64,000 nucleotides of DNA from contig NW_024040374.1 in assembly GCF_014851395.1 (NCBI RefSeq), positions 22,979,695 through 23,043,694 on the forward strand. The letters are read 5' to 3'. The notes beneath the pieces were generated by a model. The model was given only the letters and a program-made list of their open reading frames with translations, had not been told where the DNA came from and made no database searches. This stretch comes from Micropterus salmoides. Taxonomy: Eukaryota; Chordata; Actinopteri; Centrarchiformes; Centrarchidae. A program made the position numbers and the translations under genes. Below, piece by piece: positions 11,667-26,400 of this stretch; position 1 is the stretch's first letter, and each line of letters opens with the position of its first letter.

Positions 11667-14139
11667 TTGCTCGTGACACACAAACACACATGGCTCCACT
11701 TACTTTCTTCGCCCATAGCCTGGAGTGCTGATGCTCAAATTGCCACGCAGGCCCCGATCTCACAGGAATCTCTGTCACTCTCCCAGACAAAGCCAGCGAA
11801 GATAAAGGGGCCGTGTTAGTAGCCAGACGCCCACTGGCTCTCATGTCGCTGGATGCTCCTCAGGGGAGCAGCACTGCGTGAATGGCAGGCAGAGGTGGGA
11901 GGTGAGGGAACATTAGATGGACACTTCTGAAGCTATTCCTTTCTCATTTAAGCGAAATATATGCTCCTTTCACAGCAAAGGGATTTGTGTCTCACTTTAT
12001 TCCCAGTTGATTTTTTTTTTTTTTTTTTTTGCTACTTTCAATTTTTATAACATGTCTTTTTTTGCATTCCTGTCTACCCCTCACCAGCTCTTTCTGTCTC
12101 CGTGGTTCAATACATGCATCTCCTTGAATGATCGTATCTCACTATTTCTATGTCTGCCTTCTTTGTCTTTTCATGTGCGGCTGCAGGCAGCAGGGTGACA
12201 TTGTGTGCTTGTGTACTGTTAAAGCAGTAAAATAAACATCACCACTGTTTGTCATACACTGTATCCAAGGGCAACATCTCTTTTCTCTAATGATAAGCCG
12301 AGCGACTTTCTGATGCAAATGAGACTCGCACATGCAGGTTGCTGAACCCGATTGCTGTTGTTTCCTCCTGCACAGATGGAACAATGTCAGTACATGATGA
12401 GGATGTCTACAGTGCTATGTGTTCGTGTTTCTGTGAGCGTGTACACACTCTTGTTTTAATGGCCCAGGGTTGCCGTTCATACATATTTCTATGACCCAGA
12501 GGTTGCAGGTCATAAATTCACACAACGGTCTCTGGTGTATCCTCCCTACTTACTATCACATGCTGTATGTCTTTGCTCCAGGTGTGGTATTTCACTACCG
12601 GGCCCCTCACGACCGCTACGCCCTCTCATTCGCTGACGCCAAGAGGGTGTGTGTGGAGAACTCAGCGGTCATCGCAGCACCAGGCCAGCTGCATGCCACC
12701 TTCGCTGATGGATATGACAACTGTGATGCTGGCTGGCTGTCTGACCAGACTGTACGGTGAGGTTCTCAACTCTGCATACTACAGTATCTGGTTCAAAAGC
12801 TATTGTTTGCCACTGTTGGAGTAACTCTCAAGAGAACACTTTTCACTGTCACTGTGGTTGCTACTGTGATACAACGCAAAGGTCTTTGAAATTGGCAGCA
12901 TCACTACAGCCCCTATGTTTGTTGTAAAGGGCATGCTTGAGTGTGATATTTCACCAAAGTAGTATGTACACAAAATAAACTAAATAAGAAAAGAAACAGC
13001 GAAGAAGAAGACTAATTAGCTCTCTAGTTGGAGTTGGCATGTCAACAAATAAAACACAGTTACCCATGTGTTATGGGAGTTGTGAACATAATTATGAGTC
13101 TTCTTTGAATGATGAAAATACGTCCTGTAATATATGCAGCACCAGCCACTGGACAAATTCTCAGCTATGAGTCAATCCTCTGGTATTTGAGGAGAAATGT
13201 AAGCATTTTAAAACGCTGTAAGATTATCTCTCTGATCTAATTACATTGATAGCATTACTTCATCAATAGCCACATACATCACAGCAGCATCTGAATATCC
13301 TGGGCCAGACAGTAATAAGCAGTCTTGAGCTTAAAGTAGCAAGGTTTGTGACAGCTCTTGTTTGCTGGACCGGGTTGCTATTTTAAAATCTCTATCAGAC
13401 TGTTGTTTCAGCCTAGTATTTTTGATAATTTGCCACATGATCAAACATTATAACAAAAATAAATGCACTCTGCTGTTAAAAATATATCTGAAAACCGAAA
13501 AACTGATGACTATATGAAAGATGTGTGGCAGTGTCAAAGTGATTTTGATCACAGGCTTTTTGGTGTTTTCATAAACACAAAACTGTGCAACATAATTGGA
13601 CCAAATCGCTTGTTTGCACACTAGAGAGCCCCCCACCCCTGAGCTGTCTGTCAGGCTGCTGCGTGTGTTTAAGCTTACCATCTTCCATAAAGTCCCTCCT
13701 AACATTATCAGTCAGTGCTCGAGTCTCAACAGTTTCCTCCATATCTACATTTTAATTTCAAATCGCTGTTGGTCCAGTAGCCAAGCAGACTTTTTCACAA
13801 CCTTCCTGCGGTGCAGCTTCCTTCCCAATTTTTTATCTCCTTCCGTCCTACACTCCTGTTGTTTTCACTCCGGAGCTACCTAATTGGTCCAGATCCAATA
13901 GACTCTGACTGCACATCAGCCAGGAGGAAAGTGTCCAATTAATGCTGTGGGAAAAATACAGACATCCGCCGTCACTTCATCAGCCACCAAGCAGAAATAA
14001 AGAGGCTGAGGCCAGAGACACTACAAGACTTAGTTCTCTTGTTATACTCTGATGAAAACAGGCTGCTATTTAAGAATAGCACTGCAAGTTTATGGTTATG
14101 TGCAGGCATGTGTGTCTCCTGCATTCATGTTTGATTGTT

Positions 14140-14176
<37 letters not shown>

Positions 14177-17100
14177 ATCTTTTCCTAGTCCCTGTATGCC
14201 CAGCGTAATCTTTTAATCAGCCTCTTTGCCTGTACCCTGGTGCTGCTGGAATCAATGTTCTCGTGGAATAATTGCTCAGTTGGAGCCTGAATATAGATCT
14301 CTGTTTTCTCGGCCCCACAGGCCTGCCAGGCCACTGAAGGAATTCCTGATTCTTTTAACCTCTCCTTGACTTCCTACCTCTACCTCCCTCTCTCTGTAAA
14401 GCTGTACCGTTCTTGTATTGCCAGAGCATTAAACACATTTCAGAACAATTTCAAGTAAACGGTTGGGTAATCATTCTGTGAAATTCATACCAAGTGCAGA
14501 ATAATTAGAAGAATATTGTATCTATTGAAGTGCAGGGGGATATTTATGTGTTTATTTTTGTGTTATTCTTTGGATAATATATTTGGGTAATCTATGGGAG
14601 AAAGATATACTTAAACTCATTGTATTCAGGGCAGAAGATGATAAAAGTGTAGTGCAGTTTTCATCTTACTTTGTATGCGTGTGAACACCGACTCATCCCT
14701 GGGGAGCCAAGTTTGTCTGTGACTGCCTTTTTCATGCCCAGGCTATATTAATCTCCTTCTCTCACCCTCTCCATCCGCTTCTCTTGGTTTTATCTGCAGG
14801 TATCCCATCCAGTCGCCTCGGCCAGGTTGCTATGGCGATCGCGAGTACTCACCTGGAGTCCGTAACTACGGCAATAGGTCCCCTGATGAGCTGTTTGATG
14901 TCTACTGCTTTGCTAAGCAGCTTCAAGGTAGGAGTCCGGAGTTTCAACCGTAAATTTGGGTTTAGTCATGCATGGGTCCACTAAGCCATGGGTGTACAGC
15001 GCAAGAACGCTGTGACCAGGACTTAATACTCTGTTAGCACTGAAAGGAGGCGGGCAGTTGGAGAGGATGGGGAAGAGAGCAGAGTGAGAAAGAGAGAGAG
15101 AGAGACTATACTGGGTCCAGCTCTCACATCACTACCTCCTGCAGGCATAAGCTAAGTGGGTCAGTAGTGTTATCCTAAAACTTTACTTTTTGATTTGCAG
15201 TGCCACGGGCAGAGCTCGTAAAGACCTACAACAGGTGGACAAAATGCCTTTGAATTTGATTTTAACTCATTTCCTTATATTTGATATAATTTTCGTGCCT
15301 CCTACATGATCATCAATTGGTGAGGATGCTTACGTTATACCTGGGGCACGCAGCTTTAGCCTCAAGTCTTTTAGCATGATGTCATGAGCATATTTAATCT
15401 GGTTTTAAAAAGTCCACTTGAATTATTACCAAGTCAGCTGGAGACGGACAAGCTCAACCAACTCATGGAGTTAGCATTAGTTAAGCAACTAGCCACAGCT
15501 GATAAGATTCGGATAAAATCAAAGATTTCCATATGCGCTGTGCTAGAGGGGAAAGCTTAGTGAACAGTGCTAGTTTGCATAGACAATGTCAAAGCCAGAT
15601 CCATCAAAACAACAACAAATCTAAAAAATAGGTTGTGGATTTACGCCTACTTCCAGCTAGGATGGAAATCTGTATTTAATCTAAACAATGTCCTCATAAC
15701 CTGAGGGCTTGTATATCCAGGTGATGTCCCACTAATAATTGTTTAAAATTTACTCCATGGGCAAATTAATTTTCTGGTTGGCACTTAGATATTTTCTGAC
15801 ACACTCTTTTCACTGCAACATATATATCCAACACAGCGTTTCTGTTATTGCAGTGTACTTTAGCTGTCAGAAGTCTGATTACATCACTCTTTCACTGTCA
15901 CACCCATCACCCACAGCCACACCATCACGTGCTATCACTGCTAGCTATGGAGTGATAAATCTTGCCTATATGTACATGATCTTTGTTGGGAGTTGCACAT
16001 GCGCAGTTCCTAGTTAAGGACTACTAGCCAATCAGAAGCAGAGGAGGGAGGGTCAGTGAGAAGCCGGTAAACATGGCTTCGGTTCAGCTATATATATAGC
16101 AAGAGGGGCTGGAGCAAGAGTTTCAGAGTGGTGAGTTATTAATCTGTAACAAAAGTATCTTTCATCCATAAAGTTTTAGCTGAGCTCTGTCTCTACATCA
16201 CAGTAACACATTTATGTCCATTGACATTGGGTAGCTACTGTGTGGAAGGGAGAGGAGAGGTGTGTGCTGCAGGTCAGTGTTTTTCCACCAGTGTTTTTGA
16301 GCATGTGTCGGACTAGCTGCTTGGCGAGCGTTACATGACTCGCATTTCGCTTTCATCCCTGTGTCATCACAGGAATGAAAGGGAAACGGCTGGACTACAA
16401 ATGAGCTACCTCTTTTGGTATTGCTCACACGCCAGAGCATTTTGGCAAAACTTCATTGACCATATTTATAAAGACTTTGCCTTATTGTGGGAGAATGGTG
16501 TATTTTGCTTTTATAGAAGTCAAAGTAAAGAAAAGATGTTCCTCGTTATAAATCAATTAATTCTATTGGCAAAATTCCACATTCATAAATGTAAATTCAG
16601 CACAAAAAAAAACAAATTTTGTACTTTTCTCCATGAAGTTGTACTTTATATTAATCTGATTTCTGGCTCCAACAACAAAAAGGCTGTTAAAACTGTCAAC
16701 ATATGGTCCTCCTTCTCGTTATAATGACCTATAAGCTTCCCCTGGCAAAACTCTATTGTATTTTGTCTACATATTATGTTTGTATATTGTTACATATATT
16801 TTGATAAGTCACTTGTGATTTGTATCCTTTTTTTTTGCAATAAAGATGACTTCAAAAAAAGACTACGAATGAGCTGTTTTTAGACAGTTCAGAACAGTGT
16901 TTTCTGTGGGAGATGGGAACTCCCTTTGGGGCGGACTTTACATGCACAAAAAAGATTTATAATAAAGGAGAGGGAAAAAGCCGAAAATCATAACCACCTC
17001 TTATATTTGTATAGTCCAAAGAACAATCATGAGCACAGCAGGTTTTTTAACACCACAGAACCACTACAGGGGTTAGTGTATCGGGTTAGTGAGTCACTGA

Positions 17101-20100
17101 TGTGGTATGAACACAACTGTTATTAAGCATAATAGTAGTGGGAGGTAATAGAGCTATTTGTAGACAATATGAACACAGAACAGAGAAGATTACATGACCA
17201 CCTTTAGATTTTGTATCCAGCAATTGACAATAATAGTCATCTTCCGGCATTTCATCTCACACATCCCTCTTCAAACAATCCCGTTCTGCCTCTTTCTACT
17301 TTCATTTTGTTTGCTTCTTCACCCTTGTCCCTGCACTTCCGCATCTCAGTTCAATAAAATCAGGAACGTCACTCTTTACTCTTGGCATAAATCTCCAGGA
17401 TCCTCACATCGACCTTGTTCATCTGTTCTATGCTTCTCAATTCTCACTTTCTACTCGTCCAGCTCATATTTTTTCATCACATACTGAACTGCTAGTGGAT
17501 TTTCTGATCATATAATTTTATTTGTGCTGTTCAGATGTGATGAAAAGGGAAGGAAGACATGGCTGGTAGTATTGTCTTCAAATAGAGTTGCTAAACACCT
17601 CTGCGCACTGAAGTAAGCCATCCGACTGTGTGAGGAAAAAGCTTGTTGATGTGTGCAGGTAGAGTAGGCCTAGAGCTCTCCTGTCTGACTGGTCCACCAG
17701 TAGGAGAGAAGTTCAGCCCTTGAGACACAGACCCTCCTTATTTGCATAATGAGGCAGAAATGGACAGAAAGGACAAGCAGAAATAAATACCATTGGGGAA
17801 ATAAATATAGTTGAAAATTTTTAAAAAAATAAGTCATTAATAAATAAAGTTGAAGATTATAATGGACAATAAATAAATAAGGTAATTATTACAAAGGTGA
17901 ATAAATAAAGAATCTAATTAAAATTTTATAAATAATTGTATAATTTAATTACTGCTTACATTTATTTACTTTTTTTTTGTGCATTTAATCAGATGCTTAT
18001 TTATTTATTGAGCATTTATTTATTTCTGTATTTATTTCTAAATTTGTCAGGATCAGTCCTCAAATACTCTTGAGCTCTCTCTGTCTGACTTGCTAAAGCC
18101 CTATTTTTGCATCACTACTGTATTTTATCCACACCAACCCCATCTTTCTTCAGCTTCTCCTTTGTTCTTCTCCTTCAGTCGCAGTCTGTGTACTTCCCTC
18201 TATGCAACTGCTTTGAATTCAAAGGATTGTCTTTATATAGTCTGTTTTTTGAATTGTTTTTTAAAATTATATTTACGCAAAAGTGCATTCGTATGCATAG
18301 CAAGCAAAGCTTTTGAAGTCTCCACCTCTTATTACTTTGACAAAGCTGACAAAGGAAAGAAATGGCTAGAACTTATTGTCTTTAAAGTAAAAGAAAATAC
18401 TGACTCATGCGCATATACACGACAAAAAACACACACAGACTCAAATGTATCTACATCACTTTGAACAGCCAAACAAACCACAAAACTAACTCTATCAAAA
18501 ACTTACACTTATAAGCTAACTGAACAAAGACAATCTAAATCTGAGGGCTAAAATCCCTTCAGGCTCTCCACCATGCTCTGTAACACGCTAAACTGAACTT
18601 GTCTCTCTTGTCATTCTTCCCCTCTCAGGTGAAGTCTTCCACTCCGCAGTGCCGGAGAAGTTGAGCCTGGCGACAGCCTCCACCCACTGCCATTCCCTGG
18701 GAGCCCAGCTGGCCACTGTCGGGCAGCTCTACCTCGCCTGGCAGGCTGGCTTGGACCAGTGTGACCCGGGCTGGCTGGCTGACGGCAGCGTCCGCTACCC
18801 TATCAACGTCCCGCGGAAGAACTGCGGCGGAGACGAGCCCGGGGTGCGGACTGTCTATAGCAACCCCAACCGCACCGGCTTCCCCGACACCACAGCTCTG
18901 TTCGACGCCTACTGCTACGGAGGTACTGATAAACTTGATGCACTCTCATTGTGGTAATTGCCATGGCAACAAGAGAGGGAAGTCTGGGGACTTGCCTTCC
19001 ATTCTGGTTATTAATTAGCGCGAGATGTTTGTGTCACACATGAAGTAGTTGCAAAGAGATTGTGTGACATTTGTGTCCCCCCTGGTGGCTTTGAGGGCTT
19101 GTATGTTGTGTGTAGTGGGTCCTGAGAGAGAGAGAGACCGCAACACAAAGAGAGACACAGAAGATAGAGAGAGAGAGAGAGAGAGGGCAAAGCAAGGTAG
19201 AAAGGGAGAGAGAAAGAGCAAGAGCATGAATGAGACCTACTGGGGTTTGCAGTGACTCTGTGTCTGACCTTGACTTTTATCATGTACCAACTGAGACTGG
19301 AAGAAGTTAATTTCATATTCACTTTGGATTGACTTTACACCACATTCTTTTCACTGATATTGCATATTTCATAATTTATCAAAGTATTTGACAATTTTCA
19401 ACAGACATTTTCATTTTCATCTTTCACAACGTCAGCGTATTCAATTTTCATTTAAGCAAAACATCTGCATAACCCAGTCATTTTAAGTAAACGAGAACAG
19501 CATGAGAGCAGAGCAGCAGTGCATTTGTCAAAACAAACAGCTGATGGATGAACCTCTTCATTGTACCAACAGTTGTATGCACATTTAAATGAATGTTTAA
19601 AACAAATGATGATTTTCAGATAGCTTAAAGTAGATTAAAATGTTAATATGTTTTCTTTCATAGCATAAATTTGGTTAATGTAAACAATATTGTCTATTCA
19701 ATCTCATTAATATGGCATGAACACAATACGTTTATTTAAACATGATTTTGTAGAATCCGAGCCACATATCAATCCAGTATGCAGCATGCGCTGTAATTTT
19801 TTACATTTACTATTACTATTACTGTTATGTATCTCTCTCTCTCTCTAACTCTCTCTCTCTTTTCCTTAACCTTTTCTTATTATTATACTGATATGAGGTG
19901 TCCACATACGTTGGGTTTTGGGTCAGAACTGTGAGATTGTTTTATGGTTTTCCTCTCTTGCCGTTCCTCTCCTCTCCTTGAATGCTCACTCAAGGCGGGG
20001 AGAGGATCTCTGTTCCCCAAAACATAGAAACCTGGACTATCTAAATGAGTTTTCATCCCTTTGCTCTGGGCCAGACGACCAAAGCTGCCCTAGGCAGCAG

Positions 20101-21937
20101 GTCTCTGGACCAGCTGATTTTCTGTTGTAGTAATTCTCTGTCATTCTCTTTTATTAATAAATTCTTCAAATACAATGGTTTGTTGTAACTCAATTATTCA
20201 CTCAATCCCTCACCAGCAAGATGCAATTTCCACGACACATTTAACTGGTTAACAGGTTTAATGCGATAGGAGGACAGTGGTAAAGTTAAAGGTTCAGTGC
20301 TGTGTTGTGTTGTGAGGCTGCAGATAAAACAGGTAAAGTGATAACAGTGCTGTTGCTTTTTGGTGAAATGCGGCTGTTGTGTGTTGCAGCCCACCAGCCA
20401 GCAGGGGTCCAGGCTGCAGAGGCACAGGATTTGTACCAGCCAACCGCCAACCCAGCAGCAGAGGCCATCTCCTCAGTCACTGAAGCACAGACTAGTGACC
20501 CCTTTTTTAAGACCTCCACCTGGACTGGCCTGGTTGACTTGGACAACGCAGGAGTTCACTCCATTGCTGGAATCAACAACTCCTCGGAGATCTCTGAAGA
20601 GCATGTAGTCGTCCACTTAAGGCCAGAGGAGGGCTGGGGTGGAAAACAGAATGGACCCAGCCAGGAGGAGTCTGGTGGCCCAGTGGATAGCAACAGCTTT
20701 GGCCTTTCCGACCTCGGGAGCCTGGAGAGCCATGGAGGTTCTGCTCATGAAGAAGAAGATGGTGGATATTATGGTTCATCTGACACCCCAACATTTTCCT
20801 CCATAGCTTCTTCCACTCCCCAGCCTCAGACCAGTCACAGTGTGTTGGCAGAGTTTGTTAACACTCTGATGAGGCCCTTTAAGTACTGGACTGAAGGTAA
20901 GGAGACAGAAAAGGGACCTTCAGTGCTTGATGAAAAAGCAGGAGAGAACCAGACACAGGGAGAATCATCCACCAGAAACCTGAGTATACCAAAACCCAGT
21001 GGAAACAAGGGCAGCGTGGACAATGCCATCAGGGAGCACAGGAGTGATAGTCTTTCCTTCAGGGCCCCTACCAGCAGACTACCGAGTCCAGAGGAAGGTC
21101 TGTCTGAGCAAGAGAAAGAGGTGATGCCCCTGATTCGTTTAGTGCCTGCAGTCCAAAGCACAGGGCAAAGTGACACCACCACTCAGCCAGGAGAACGAAT
21201 CTCCAGCACATCTGCTTACAGCCCTCCATCTGCTGTTAACGGTATGAGCTCAACATTGATTTTGTTTGTGCCTGTGTTCTTGTGTGTATTTAGGGCTCAC
21301 CTTTAACCTTTCAAACTAATAACTGAGTGTGAAATTGAGATAGAAATGAGGATGAATTGAAACTGTTGTGTGTAGTGTGGTGCATTTAAATGTCTCTGGT
21401 AAATATAGGATCTGTTTATGTCGTGCTTAAACAGTCTGTGTCTCTCTGTTCTGCTCTCTCTTCTTTTCCCTCGAGTATGCTATAATATATTCCCCCGCAG
21501 GGCAATTTGAAGTATCGCTGTAGATTTAATTAAACAGTAATTGCAAACAAACAAAAGGGGCATACCACATACAGTAATGCAAAATGTCAGAGTGGAGACT
21601 GTTCTGCCTTCATTCTCATATTTATTGACTGTGCTGTGTTTACAGGACAAGCTGTCAGAAAGAATACATGCTAAGCTTGAATTTTAATCCACTTTGATGC
21701 TATAAATGGTTTGCTCACATATGTATTTTTTGCTTGGACAGACCTGAATCACAAATTACAGCTTATTTTTAGGAGTCAAAGAATTATTAGTATTAGACTG
21801 AAAAATGTACTGTTATTAGCTGTGAAGAATAAATTCAACAAAGCAACTTGACCAGACATGGATAGGAGTTGAAGAAATCTGTGTTCAGACACAGAGAGAG
21901 AAATACTGTAGGGATTATGAGAAGGCCAGGGATTCAT

Positions 21938-21983
<46 letters not shown>

Positions 21984-23397
21984 TGATGTGTGCAAGCTGA
22001 AGAACCTGGAGGTCCAACATCCACAGTGGAGTGAATTGCCCTCAGGAATGGTGTGGCACAACACACCCAAGGATAAAAAAGTCACCAGGTCACAGTTTTC
22101 AGCTCATGTCTTCTTAAAAGCACCCTGACACGAAACCCAAAATCACTTCCTCCAGTTTATAACTGCAGGGGTAAAGGTAGACTAAAGATTAAATGAACGT
22201 CTCGTGGCTGCAAGGTTGCTGGACCAATAAGTACTGGAGCAGGGCACCTACAGAAAAGCCATAACGGCTCAGAAACTGATCTTCAGCCAAAGTAGAGAAA
22301 TGTACCAGGTAGAAGCTAAAAATAAATTGTACCACAGCCTTGGGTGGAAAAAGTCAGCTTTTCTTTTAATGGCCACCACAAATAACACATCCTTAGAATC
22401 AGCTGAAGGGGAGGATGCAAAGAAAGTGTAAGACTTTCCCACAGACAGCCAGAAGAATAATTGAATAAAGGAGATAGGCTTTTCTCACCTGGCAATTGCC
22501 ACCTTTATTAATATAAATACTCACTGCTGTGCTACCTGAAGTCCGATGGCAACCCCCAAGGTATTAATGAAAATCCAAGCTTTAGTCCGCATGCATTATT
22601 CACAGCTGTATCCAATTAACGTGGAGGTTGGGCTGCACTGCCGTTCGCTCTCACCTCCATCTATGTCTCTGCCAATTAGGCCCCAGCTCTCTGAAGGTAG
22701 GCAGTAATGATCACTACAGAGAGGATGAGCAACACAACATGGGGGATGAGTAGAGTGGGAAAGAGGGAAGAAAAGGGGGAGATGGAGAAAGAGAGGTGGA
22801 AGAGTCGTTTCTTCCTTTAATGTTGCCGTGATGAAACGCTGCCCAGCTGATGTGTCTTCTTAAACTAGCATCAGTGAGCTGAATTAACTCTGTTATTGCA
22901 CACCGCAGGCTGTCCCTTGGATCTCAACACTTCTTTGTAACTGATGGTGCCGTGTTGCCTCTTTGATTGAAAGGGATGCAAAGCTGTGCACTGCAAGAAA
23001 GATTAGAATTTAAGCACTGAATAAAATAATTTGGAAAATTTGAAGAAGGTCTCTGAGTATAGAGCAATAACTTCAATTATTTCCCGTGCAAATCAAAACA
23101 TTCAAATCAAACATTTTATTTCATGAAGTATTATTTTGTGAAGCTCCTAGTGGACCGATCTGCATCCAATAAAAGCATGCAAAAGTCCTGACTGTCTGTC
23201 AAGGAAATGCATGTCTGCTTCACACTGGTCTCGTCAACCACACAGACTGAATTTATGTGATAGAAGACAGTGGGGTCTCTGGGATGACACTCAATGTAGA
23301 TGCTCCCGACATGATTCACATGGCCATGCAATAACTTCTCCTCAGTCTTTTTTATTAGATGCCATATCTGCAGATGGGCTGGGGTGGTACCAGCACC

Positions 23398-23437
<40 letters not shown>

Positions 23438-26400
23438 GTCTCTCATTGTCGGCCTCCACTTTCACAATTTAATATCATGTCTGCCTGACCTGGGGGATTC
23501 TCTCAGCCCGTTTACTCCTGTAAAGTGGAGTCAACACAGCAGAACCACTCACAGTAGAAGCACACAATTACTGTCTGAACAGGGTTTATTATAAGTTTGT
23601 TTTGCAACGTTTCACTGTTGAGTTGTGACTTTTCCACCAAGCCTTCCACCAACAGATTTACAGTGTCAGAGCTGAACTTTAACCATGCTCTAAACAGCAC
23701 CATGAAATCATCCAAACCTATGTCTAATTGTCTCATTTTATTTATTACATGGGTCATTACGTAGATGATCAAACCAGATTAATGTGTTTAATTATTCTCA
23801 CTTTCATCAGTGTGTGTAGTAAAAGTATGTAGTTAGCTATTTGGATTATTAATAGGACAATTACGCAGCTCTTATGGAAATGAACCTCAGGCTCATGAAC
23901 CTAATTTGGGCATAAGGCAACAGCGGACCTTCTGAATAATTTACATACATTTTACTATTTTATGCAACATATTTGTGTATGTTCTCCCTCTCATGCTAAT
24001 TTGTTGTGCTGGGTTATTTTGCACCCCCCTGTACTTTTCACACATGTTAACTGAACTGGGGGCAGCCAAACCGAACTGAGCGATGATGATGGTAGCAACA
24101 CTAGCTGGGCCTCTCAGTAACAGGACTGCACTGCTGCCCTAAAAAAAAACACACCGGCCGTGAGTCACACATGCAGACAGAATGAATAATTGATGTAGTA
24201 GACAGTCTGTGGTTTAAAGTCGTAAGCTGATAAGGTACAGTGGACCACTTCATCTAAATAAACAGGTCTAGATGGAGCTTGCTGTGGCGCAAGTCATTTG
24301 CTTATCGTGTTACAAGTGGTCCTGTGTTTTTTTCACATGGCTTCTCTCACCACAGTCAAGTGTGTGAGGCTGTTTGGGGTAAAATAATCCACAGGGAATA
24401 AGAAAACAGGGACAGAGAAGAGAAGTGTGAAATTGCTTTCCTTCCATCCTTTTGGTGTGTTTGTATCTGTGTGTGCATGCGTGCATGCGCGTTTTTATAG
24501 GCTTCCACAAGGGATGGCTCCCATCTTTGTCTACAACAACTCTAACAACTTTAGTAGCGGCCCTGATTGGCTCCACTGGTGGGGAAAAGAAGCCCAAAAC
24601 ATCAAACTGTGCAGTAAATGAGTTAACTGCTAGTCCACAAAAAAGCACAGTTTGTCTACAGCTTAAAATACACATGGAAAGGAAATCCAAACTCCCAGTT
24701 ACATTTGAATTTAGAGGTTATTGGGTGGCAGGAGATCCTCGGAGAAAGGATCTGATCTGCCTGAGAGGCCAGCTTTTGGAGAAAATAATGTAATAAGTAG
24801 GCTAATCTGCAGCAAAGGTTTATTGTGGAGGTTTATCCTGACTGGTACTTCCATGCACCGGTTTTGAAGGGAGTTTTAAACCTTCCAGTGTTTGTCTGTT
24901 CCACGAAGTGTGGGCAGGAAAAAGAAATTACAATTAAGACAAATCAGTGAAGTAGTTCACACAATGACAGAAACCCATACAGGTGCTCACACCGCTGATC
25001 CTAGCAGACTCTTGTTTTCATAATACTTTTGAAACTGTGCTCCGTGCAAGAGTTATATGGGCCTGTCACGTACTACAGGCTTGAGTTTTAATTGCTTATT
25101 CCACATCCATAAAATTAAATCCTCCCCCGCCCTCACCACCCCCATAATATAATCATATTAATTAGTCTATTCTGTCTCTTTGTTCCCCGTAGAATTCACT
25201 GCATCAAGTCCCAACGAGAGCCCACCACCCAGTGAACATGTCAACTTATCTGGTCCTCAGGGTCCCAGAGGAGGCCCAGCCTTTGCTCCAGCCCCTGGAA
25301 CCCACTTTCGGTGGGCCATCAAGTCCATGCGTGGCTCCAAACTAGGCCCCCCTGGAAAAGTGGACTATGTAGGTAAAGGTCCCACCTGGGAGCCTATGGA
25401 AGCCAAAGCAGGGCCACTCGAGGTGATGACCCTCCCCACCTCCCTTCGACAGGACAACCTGGAAAACTATTCAGGCCAGGGGAGGGACCAGGATGGAGAA
25501 GATGCTAACACTCCATCAGCTGCCAGAACTGCCTCAGGGCAGGAGAGGGAGATAGAGGGGAGCAGTGAAGGGAGCAACGTTCCTGATGGGTTTGAATTGA
25601 AAGTGAACAACTTGGACAGCAGTGGTGTCAAACTGAGTCCTGAAACAGAGTCTTCTCTCCGCCAAAGCCAGACTGAGCTTGTGACTGTGGCAGAGCACAC
25701 TACTCTGTCCCAGTGGCAGCTAGTGGAACAGCCTACCACCCTACCTCAGGGCTCTCAGGAGCCAAATACCGCAGAGGAGGCCAGGGGCGAGATCCTTTAC
25801 GTCCGCCGGCCAACTGACAACCTCTCCTCTGCTTCTTCACAAAGAGTAGAAGGTTCAAATTCAGGTTTCACGCCAGTTTTCAGGAAGCATAGCAAAGGCA
25901 CGAGCCGAAAGGAGATGGTGACCTCCACACCTGAAGCCCTAATGCAGGTGCTCACAACCTTTGAGGTGACCACAGTGGAGCTTCTGACAACCAGCAACAC
26001 ACAGAGGACCGATCCTTCTACCACAGCAACCACTACAGAAAATTCCTCAGACAGCGCCACCACAGAGGAGCCATCGATTTCCATTTCATGGATTCAGGAA
26101 GAGAGGGAGAAAACAACAAGCACGCCCAGCCAGCAGGACCACATCTCAGATACTCCTGCACCCAGTGAGGGATCTCAAACGACTACGGGTGTCATTCAGT
26201 TAACTACCTTCGCATCAGACTCCAACATTGGCGCCACAGAAATGGAATCCAGGTCTGCTGTGTCTGAGTCCTTCGTGGTTGGAAGTCGGTGGACACCTTT
26301 CAAAGGCGTGAGCTCAAAGTCAGAGGAAAACAAAGCTTCGGCAACGGCAGACGACAAAGACACAAACAACCCTTTCGGCATTCTGGTACCCAACTGGGCC

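Larger units (their letters stand above)
8171..12581 (+). other. ncan: ncan intron between Ig and Link 1
   Basis: Phase-1 intron of 4,411 bp. It contains a LINE 3'-end fragment (about 9697-10010) with a C/A homopolymer junction, three telomere-like hexamers at 10740-10757, a (TG)n tract near 11.6 kb, a T20 run and an AT-rich, homeodomain-site-rich interval at about 10220-10470. No coding sequence was seen. Confidence 0.85.
14928..18628 (+). other. ncan: ncan intron between Link 1 and Link 2
   Basis: Phase-1 intron of 3,701 bp. It contains a 5'-truncated L1 LINE copy flanked by target-site duplications (16393-16875) and an AT-rich fold-back stretch at about 17776-18048. The remainder is unremarkable. 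Confidence 0.85.
21242..25192 (+). other. ncan: ncan intron within the central region
   Basis: Phase-1 intron of 3,951 bp between the two exons of the central region. It carries (TG)n at 21942-21981, (TC)n at 23399-23430 and an AT/homeodomain-site-rich interval near 22490-22710. No coding sequence was recognised. Confidence 0.85.

Noticed and set aside
11187..11844. Overlapping minus-strand frames near 11.2-11.8 kb
   Set aside because: They run through the (GT)n tract as His-Thr repeats and have no recognisable protein similarity.
20302..20389. Extension of the central-region frame upstream to an ATG at 20302
   Set aside because: The frame is open by chance in the intron; the CAG acceptor at 20389 and the phase from the Link 2 exon fix the exon start at 20390.
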